Shown here piece by piece: positions 57,200 to 64,000 of a stretch of DNA of 64,000 nt (within the stretch, counting starts at the first letter, position 1; each line of letters begins with the position of its first letter). The notes under the pieces were generated by a model, which was given only the letters and a program-made list of their open reading frames with translations, ran no database searches and was not told the origin of the DNA. This stretch comes from Tetrastigma voinierianum. Taxonomy: Eukaryota > Streptophyta > Magnoliopsida > Vitales > Vitaceae. The stretch lies in NCBI GenBank assembly GCA_016808115.1, contig JAEQBH010004557.1:62001-126000 (forward strand), in the 5' to 3' direction. The position numbers and the translations under genes are program-made.

Positions 57200-58600
57200 G
57201 GGTGCACCACGCAGGCATCACGCCACCATTAACTTTCTAGGTGGTAATCAATTATGCAATCATAGTCCTTAAACAATTCTAACCGCAGGCGTTGCCTGGG
57301 GATTCGGTTCATACGGGTTAACAAATACTTAAGACTCTTATGATCTACACCAAATATTTAATTTTCACCGCATAATAATGTGCTTCATATTTTCAGCGAA
57401 CACTACGCTTCCAAATTCTAAGATCATGTGTGGGAATAATTCTACTCATGTGGTTTCATCAAATCTGAGGCATATGCCACTTGCTTTCCATCTTGCATCA
57501 ATACACATCCCGAACCTATCTTTGAAGGAAAGCATCGCTATACAAAACATATTATAAAGTAGGATTGAGGAGTAAGCTCTTCAGTGCTTCAACCGGTATT
57601 TCTTTAATTGATCAAAACTTGTTGACATTTGCCATCCCAAACAAACTTTACCTTTCTGGGGAGTAACTTAGTAAGTGAGGATGCTATGACCCGAATCCTT
57701 TTACAATCGTCCATTGGCGTACCTTACTTTAAAATCCGAAACTTCAATTTTCATAGGGTCAACACTAATACCCTCTGCGAGGATACAATATGGCCTAGAA
57801 GACCCGACACTTCCTTAAGTTAAAAATCACATTTGCCTTAACTTAGCAAACAACTTTTCTCTCTTAGGATTTGCAACACTTTCTTTGAATGTTGTTCATG
57901 TTCGGGTAAATAACTTGGAAATACTTTAGAGCATTTATCATCTATGAATATCACTACAAACTTATCCAAATAAAGTTAAAGTACCCTATTCATCAATCCA
58001 TGAATGCGGTACGGTGCATTAGTCAGCAAATGGCATTACTAAAGAAATATAATGGCCATATGGGGTTCATGTTTAAGAGGGACATCAAAGCATCTTTCAC
58101 TTGAGAGTTGATAATATCAGGTGCAAGTCTATCTTAGAAAGACGCTTACGCCTTTCAACAGTCGAAAGATCTTATATTCGACAACGGATATTTATTCTTT
58201 GCGTACCTTGTTGTTGCCAATAATCAATACATCGAGGAGGAAATTCGCGCATCTTTCTTTTGACAAACAAATTAGGCGCACCTAGGAAACGCAGGTCAGA
58301 AACGAATCATACGTCAATAGCTGGAAATTGGTTAAGTCTTCAGCTCTTTTCAGTTAGGGTTGAGTCATGCGATGGTAGGTGCCATAGAGGGAAATAGGGT
58401 GGAGTCCATATACAATTTCAATAGACGGATCCTTTCTCTTTCGGTTGACGAAACTGGTAATTCTCAGGAAACACATTGAGAATTCTTTATCATCGGGCAT
58501 ATTTTCTAGATTTACCTGTCCCTCTTGGAGTCAAGTACTAAAGCCAAAAAGGCTTCACAACACTTTCTAAGAAAACGTCGAGCTTGCATAGCGGTGATTA
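57200..58600 (-). pseudogene. Gypsy RT/RNase H remnants
   Basis: Minus-strand words near 57250-57400 (the region around VDHKSLKYLL... and RQR.QLLK in broken frames) are RNase H. 57600-58600 holds eroded RT. Indels are so frequent that no long frame survives. Confidence 0.5.
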
Positions 58601-58614
58601 CATTTGACATTGAA

Positions 58615-58881
58615 TCATATCGAATACCGTGCACAGTTACTTATGACAGTCAAAAAATTTAAGAAGTACTGTTTAGATAACCAATCTATTCCCAAAATCA
58701 AATCAGATTCATGGAAGAGTAAAATAATTAGGTCAATCGGAAACTCTCTATCATGGACCATTAGAGGACAGTTCTTATAGACTCGGTTGACTCTAACACT
58801 ATGCCCTAGGGGATTGGTGACAAGCATGTCATATGCTAAGGGCTCTACGGATGGTAATTTATCACTAAATTGATAATGCAT
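58615..58881 (-). pseudogene. Gypsy aspartic protease
   Basis: 88 codons: VEPLAYDMLVTNPLG, then VNRVYKNCPLMVHDREFPI, DLIILLFHESDLILGIDWLS. This is the C-terminal part of the retropepsin domain typical of Tekay/Del gypsy elements. The DSGSTHSF-type active site upstream (about 58900) is out of frame (ALIDPS-like). Minus strand. Confidence 0.85.
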
Positions 58882-58989
58882 ATATCTGAAAATGTGTAGA
58901 ACTTGGATCTATCAAAGCATGCATTTCAATGTTATAAGTGAGGGGGTAGCAATCTTCCCAAGCTGGTGCATCACGATCTCCTAGCTCTC

Positions 58990-59240
58990 ATAGCATAAGC
59001 TCGGCGGGGAGGGTTGTAGTAGTAGAGGCGATTTTCTTGTCTCGATACAATACTTCTTCTTTCTTTGCCCCCGACACCACCGCGCGCCCTACCTCTCGCT
59101 CCTTGGGGTGAGGTACATTTGATCTGTACTACCTTCCTTGAGGATTTCTAGAAATCCCCACGATCCTTTAAGGCTGACATTACTATTAGTGGTCCGTGCT
59201 TCCACATTGGAAACACCTCCCTGAAGTTACCGGTATGCAA
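58990..59240 (-). pseudogene. Gypsy gag C-terminal Gly/Arg linker
   Basis: The minus strand reads SPQGARGRARGGVGG and RAYAMRAR between the zinc-knuckle region (about 59230) and protease. This is the usual low-complexity linker with a VYAM-like motif in Tekay-type gag-pol. Confidence 0.6.
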
Positions 59241-61950
59241 ATACGAGTGAAGCGTTTGTAAGCGATCACGGGCATTAGGTCTTTCCTGCTGTCGGTTGAA
59301 ATACCTCTCTTAGGAACCACATTGTCATGGTAGATTATTGTCTCCCCACCTCTTGTATGAGAACAATACCGTTCAACTTGAGATTCTCTAGCTATTTTAC
59401 GGAGGAGGAGGTTCTTCTTAGAACTTTCTTTTTTGACTCTTCATTTAGATTTCTCACATTTTCGCAGTGGCACGTACCGGTTGTTAAGAGCTTTACTACC
59501 CAGAGAGAGCGATGTAACGGCCCGGGTGAAATTTGATACATTACTCCTTTAGGCCATCCTCCCAAAATTATCTACATCAATTTCGATGGACAGTTGTAGT
59601 TTGCATGCCGGCGGCTAAACTCATTCCCATTTTTAGCATACTCATGTGTCCGATTCCCTTGTTTCATATTCGGGAATTGCTTCCATGGTCTCCTTATAGT
59701 CATCACGGGTGAGCATCACTTTATCTTTGAGTCTCAGAACAAAGTACCATGAAGTGGTTATGGAAGCGTTAATAAGCCACAAGAAGAGAAGAGTACAGAT
59801 TTTAGAAAAGACAAAATGGTAGATTTTGATCAAGGAAATCTGAAATTTTAGGTCTCGGATGATGAAACAGGAAACTCATAGTTGGATCATCTCCACGAGA
59901 ATCTAGCTACCACGTCGAATTTCATTGGTCAGAGCAGTCAAAATTTCATGTTTTTACAGGAACACTTAGAAGTGCCGTAAAGCGACTCGTGAAATGACAT
60001 GTGATGTGACAAAGTCACCTCACTACGTGCTAGCGTGTAACGTATTCCCGCGTGATTAGTGAGGATGAGATGAGATAGAAGCAAGATTTGTCTGAGTGTC
60101 GAATCGAACAAGGGACATGGATGAAATTTTTGAGATGTTTGTGATAATAAAGGCATGAAAGATGAGCAGGTTTCTTAACAGGTGAAGAACGTGGAGAGAA
60201 AAGGAAATGAGATGGTAGCTTGGGGTTTGAGGAATCTAGAAGGGAGAGAAAGTGCAGGCTTCTCTCTAAAATTTCCAACCGGGTCGGACATGGTTGCCGG
60301 GCGAGTAAAGTTGTTCTGCGAAGCCAAGGGCTGCGATGTAGGACACCGATTTGTTGAGTTCGAACAACTCAAGAGGTGAGGATCTCATTCTGCTACTTGT
60401 GTTGTGCTGGTAGAGCCATGTAAATGATTTGGGGATGTTACGAGGCTTGGATTAGCAGTGTTTAGAATGCCAACGGTTGAGCAGTGGAGAAAATCCCATT
60501 GTTGCCAGCCGCCGTGAGCAGTGCGAAACGAGGGTTTCATTGTTCCGTAATGAATAATGATGTGATTTTGGTGTGAATTTTTATGATGTTGGCGAGAAGA
60601 AAGTGATTGAAAATGAATTGCTTGTGTTTGTTAATTAGCCCTTAATGACTAATTTTGGTGTTACATTAAAGGAAATGAATTTAATAACATGGTTTTTGTC
60701 TTGAGATTAATTATGTTAGTATATATGTTTATATATTAGCGAGGGTTTGTTGGGATTGGCATCATGTTCCCTATGCAGCGGGGCACCCTAGAATATTGGA
60801 GTGCATAACATGAAATTGAAGAAAGAAAAGCAATGTTTGTGAAAGAATTCCCAGGAAGGTACCAGTACTGAGGGTGTCCAGCAGGATCTCTTGGGATACG
60901 GACCGCCAATGTTGGAAAATATAGCATGCTGTGGCACAATTAGCCTCGGAGGTAGTCCGTGTATTACTGAGATTGTTGGTAGGTTCGAGGCTCAAGAAGC
61001 TTTGTTTGAAAGCGGACATATTCTGCCATTCGACAGGCATATGTGAGGAGTCGGTGAGACTCGGGACATGGGAGATTGAGGAACATGTGAACATTCGAGT
61101 GGGTTCAATATACAATTAGCGAAGGACATCTTGATTGTTTTCCTGTTTGTAATACTTGGAATTGGGTAACACGTGAGAAATTTCCATGCCTGAGCTTGCT
61201 CCGTTTATCGAGGGATCCTTATTCGGTACATGGGTGTCTGGGGAGGATGACAGCGATTCACTAGGGCGCATTAGAAAGAAAGGGGTTGTGACTTTAATGA
61301 AGTTTTACACACTATCTTTGTCTTATTAAATTATGCGTTTTTAATATGTTGAATAAAGAAGTAATTATTAACTCTTGAACTATTGTATATAGTTGATGTA
61401 TTTTACGAGTATTAATCACGGGGGCAGTGGTGGTCCCTTCCTATTTGCTCGCATGTGCGGACCACAATGTGGTCATTTGCCGAAGTGTTGGGGAGGTTTG
61501 TGTACATGGGTAGAGCTCCGTTACAAAGGAGACTTCTGCCGATTTTCATGAGTGGTGTCGGGTTATCCAGAAGCGTCGCGAGTGTCGCAGTTGGCCGGGT
61601 TGTTAATGAATGGGGAAATGGAGCGTCTCAACAGTAGTTTCTTGCAGAACTAGTTTTCCACCAATCATAAAGAGCACCTTGCGTGTGAGATACATTTGGC
61701 GTTTGTGTTCCGGATGGACATTTGCCTAAGCATCCGAGCTGCTGCGTTTCTCGAAAGCCCCGAACCATTTGACCGGGCTGCACCTAAGCTTGTACCATGG
61801 AATTCGGCCACACGCTCCGTAAAAAGCTTTTTTTTTTTTATTATAGAATCAATTAGACTCGAGGCCATGGTCGATCTAAGACCACTCACTATCCGAGTTT
61901 TACCCACGCAAGAGTTGACACATGATCACTTCTATCAGACCCAGACGGAC
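59240..61950 (-). pseudogene. Gypsy gag, interrupted
   Basis: TERVAEFHGTSLGAARSNG with MLRQMSI (61830-61700) is the capsid start. DKVMLTRDDYKETMEA (about 59745-59690) may be part of a later section. The distance is far longer than a normal gag, and about 59900-61640 has no gag signature. Confidence 0.5.
59900..61640. other. Unassigned block within the gypsy gag region
   Basis: 1.7 kb of mixed composition, including an AT-rich centre (60560-60740 and 61290-61400) and G-rich parts. It includes open frames such as 60182-60379 (+), but no domain, LTR pair or terminal repeat was recognised. Likely a nested insertion. Confidence 0.35.
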
Positions 61951-62140
61951 TAAAGCGAATGGTTAAACTTTCCGGCTGTTGTTTCCATGACCCGAGCACA
62001 GAGGGATCCATTCCACAACCAATGAAACAACAAGGACATCCACATTAGCCCAGCATGGCCCACTATGTAAGATGTTTTTTAAACCTAATAAGTTTTCAAA
62101 GAAACACTTTAAACAGCTCTGACAATCTAGAAATGCCTAG

Positions 62141-62160
62141 CCACTGACTCTGATATCACT
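62141..62160 (-). other. Primer-binding site of the gypsy element
   Basis: The minus strand reads AGTGATATCAGAGTCAGTGG, close to the TGGTATCAGAGCCAG site for initiator tRNA-Met, seven bases from the LTR edge. Confidence 0.65.
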
Positions 62161-62167
62161 TCAAGTT

Positions 62168-64000
62168 TGTCCACGCCCTGCCCTGCCGGGGCGAGAGGGA
62201 GGCATGGCACGAGTGAGACTTTGCGAGAAAGCGCTCTGACCTTGGTGGGCGGTACGCAAATCCCATAAGGAAATAAAACCTGTACTACCACCAAGTGGTG
62301 TTTAAATATCCTTATATACATGTCTGAGATTGGTTTTAGCGTACTTTACGCCAACCATATTACACGCTTTGTTTACATTCAAAACAAAAAAGAAAAAACA
62401 CCCATCGGGTGGACTCTATTGCTTTATGTTGGCCTTGGCAAATGCGGAATAACTCGGATGTCTCTTCGATACACACTACATAGATGAAACACCGTTGCTA
62501 AACTTGCCAGCAGGAAGTAGGGAAATAGACGTAACGAGATATGACCACTTGATGATCCTGATGAACCATGCCCGGCCTCATTAATCATAGCATGTGCGAT
62601 TTATAGAAAACGTTGCTTATCTTGGGGTTTTAAAGCGCTAGCAAAATTCTTATAACGGGGTTTCATATCTCAGTAGGAGTTCAAACATAAGTCTTGAACA
62701 TAAGAGGTACCCAGTAAATACAATACTCATTCAATATCTTGATTAACAGCCGCTTTCTTATTATTCATTATTCATATTCTTATCCTGTAATCATTGTTTT
62801 GCCACGGTGTATAAATAGGTAATAATGAATAGAGAGGGGACACAACACACAATAGAGTACCGGGTACGTATAGTCAAACGAGAGGTCTTAGAAGCATAAT
62901 ACGTCAGCCTGCGCCCCGCGTGCTTGAGGTGTTGTAACACTGGCAGGGAGTGTCTTGGCACAGAATGAGACGTTGCGCCGCATAATAAGTGCAATACCGC
63001 TGGCGGGGGTGCCGGGTGGCAGACTTGAGCACGGATACCCTCTGGGGATTCTGGGTGGTCAGCCTAGTGAAATCCCAGCATGCGATCCCCTAGGGAATGT
63101 CAATGGAACCAGCTTTAAGAAGAAAGTGAGGCAATGCATTAATAACCATCACATTATGACACTTTATATAAGACGACGTCGCTTGGCAGGCTCAAATCCT
63201 GACCGACCTATCTTCTTGTGGAGTCGCCAACCACAAATACACATGACAAAGACTCATACTGAGGTTGATACTAAGATCAGAGCATTTGGGGTATTTGCGG
63301 TGGGTATCACGAAGCTGAAAATAAATAAGTCGGTAAAAGGAGCAGGATGATAAGATAGAATGATTTGTAGTAGAAGAGTGATGTAGAAGGCGCGGTGAGT
63401 CTCTGACTGTGCGGACCTAGGAAAGCGGATTTAAAACAATAAAGCGTGAGATGGCAAAAATCTCGATTAGTGGCATAATTTATAAGGAAAATAATGTTTT
63501 GTTACCGAAAATTCCTTCTCTCAAGGCCTCCGCGCGTCATTAACTGCAGGTTTACGTTTAAAATCATTCACAAAAGCAAACTTATACCAAGTCAACAATA
63601 TGAAATTAAGCCGCTCCAAATTTAACAAAATTGTTGATGAAAGTAACGATTTTTATTCACAACGCAAATTGAGCATAAAATGTATAAACATCATTGCAAT
63701 AAGTAAAAATAATCGTGGAAATACAACATGGCATATTGAAATGTGGTTGCCAGCGTTTACTCGAGAAACAGCGATGTGCGCCGCCGCGCCATCGCTTCAT
63801 CAACGTGGAGACGGCGCACCTCACGACCCCCAACAGCCGAAGAAGATATCGTGGTAATAACGGCAACAATGTACCATACCCATATATCCTTCATAAGCAG
63901 TGGGACACCCACTTCCGCGACCCCGACATGAAAGGTCCGTGGTAGCGTGTAATGATGACGTCGGGCCGAAGCCCGACCTCCGCGACGATGAGAAGTATAT
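62168..64000 (-). mobile_element. 5' LTR of the gypsy element (runs to the window edge)
   Basis: The forward strand starts TGTCCACGCCCTGCC. It is homologous to the left LTR for the first 650-800 bp (to about 62970). Beyond that, similarity fades and the 41 bp tandem repeat of the left LTR is not seen. Part of 63000-64000 could therefore be other DNA. 63760-64000 is CpG-rich. Confidence 0.55.

Larger units (their letters stand above)
54694..64000 (-). mobile_element. Large Ty3/gypsy element, Tekay/Del-like, truncated by the window
   Basis: LTR-like blocks at 54694-56864 and from 62168 share their outer 650-800 bp. Between them on the minus strand lie a primer site at 62141-62160, gag (61950 to about 59240), a zinc-knuckle/basic linker, aspartic protease (58881-58615), RT and RNase H remnants (58600-57200) and a polypurine tract before the left LTR. 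Integrase is absent or nearly so: only about 340 bp separate RNase H from the LTR. About 1.7 kb inside gag is unexplained. All frames are broken. Confidence 0.75.

Noticed and set aside
60182..60379. Open frame of 65 codons on the plus strand
   Set aside because: No recognisable domain; lies within a transposon-rich block and overlaps equally long frames on the other strand.
1..64000. CRISPR arrays, bacterial operons, organellar genes
   Set aside because: No spaced direct repeats, no Shine-Dalgarno-led gene strings, and no chloroplast or mitochondrial genes were seen; splice sites and plant transposons indicate nuclear plant DNA.

Overview
This is nuclear DNA of a flowering plant, probably a eudicot. 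It is AT-rich, intron-rich and dominated by LTR retrotransposons. The recognisable genes are plant-specific: a CONSTANS-like B-box/CCT regulator, an EXS-domain membrane protein and a P/U-type cyclin. I see no rRNA, convincing tRNA, CRISPR array or bacterial-style operon. I did not find a previously undescribed biological system. What stands out is the layered transposon history and the pattern of small lesions in the three host genes.

Layout. 1-10.2 kb: one old plus-strand Ty1/copia element, split by three later insertions (about 0.24-1.66, 2.18-6.54 and 7.83-9.19 kb) and ending in a short LTR at 10.07-10.23 kb. 10.4-13.3 kb: a four-exon COL14/COL15-type gene on the minus strand, with a CCT exon that is intact and a first B-box that is frame-broken. 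Its upstream region carries two CACGTG G-boxes. 14-18.6 kb: AT-rich intergenic DNA with dispersed repeats. 18.66-23.91 kb: a plus-strand Ty3/gypsy chromovirus with both LTRs. 23.93-31.41 kb: a minus-strand Ty1/copia element with both LTRs and a TTATC target duplication, inserted a few bases beyond the chromovirus. 31.4-34.2 kb: dispersed repeats and a MITE.

34.3-45.6 kb: a plus-strand EXS-family gene with a 5'-UTR intron and 13 coding exons. LINE-1 debris lies in its introns. 44.94-45.13 kb: a Tourist-like MITE in the intron before its last exon. 47.1-48.7 kb: a two-exon cyclin-U1-1-like gene with many small indels. 49-51.3 kb: intergenic DNA and a third copy of a dispersed repeat. 51.3-54.5 kb: a decayed minus-strand copia element. 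54.7 kb to the window end: a large minus-strand Ty3/gypsy element whose second LTR runs up to or past the right edge.

The genes do not form a pathway; they are unlinked host genes separated by transposons. Exons of all three contain one- to few-base lesions next to perfectly conserved exons. From one sequence I cannot tell real pseudogenisation from uncorrected long-read assembly error, so the gene calls carry that caveat. Coordinates of transposon domains are approximate because frames are broken. Splice sites were read by eye from GT/AG and codon phase.
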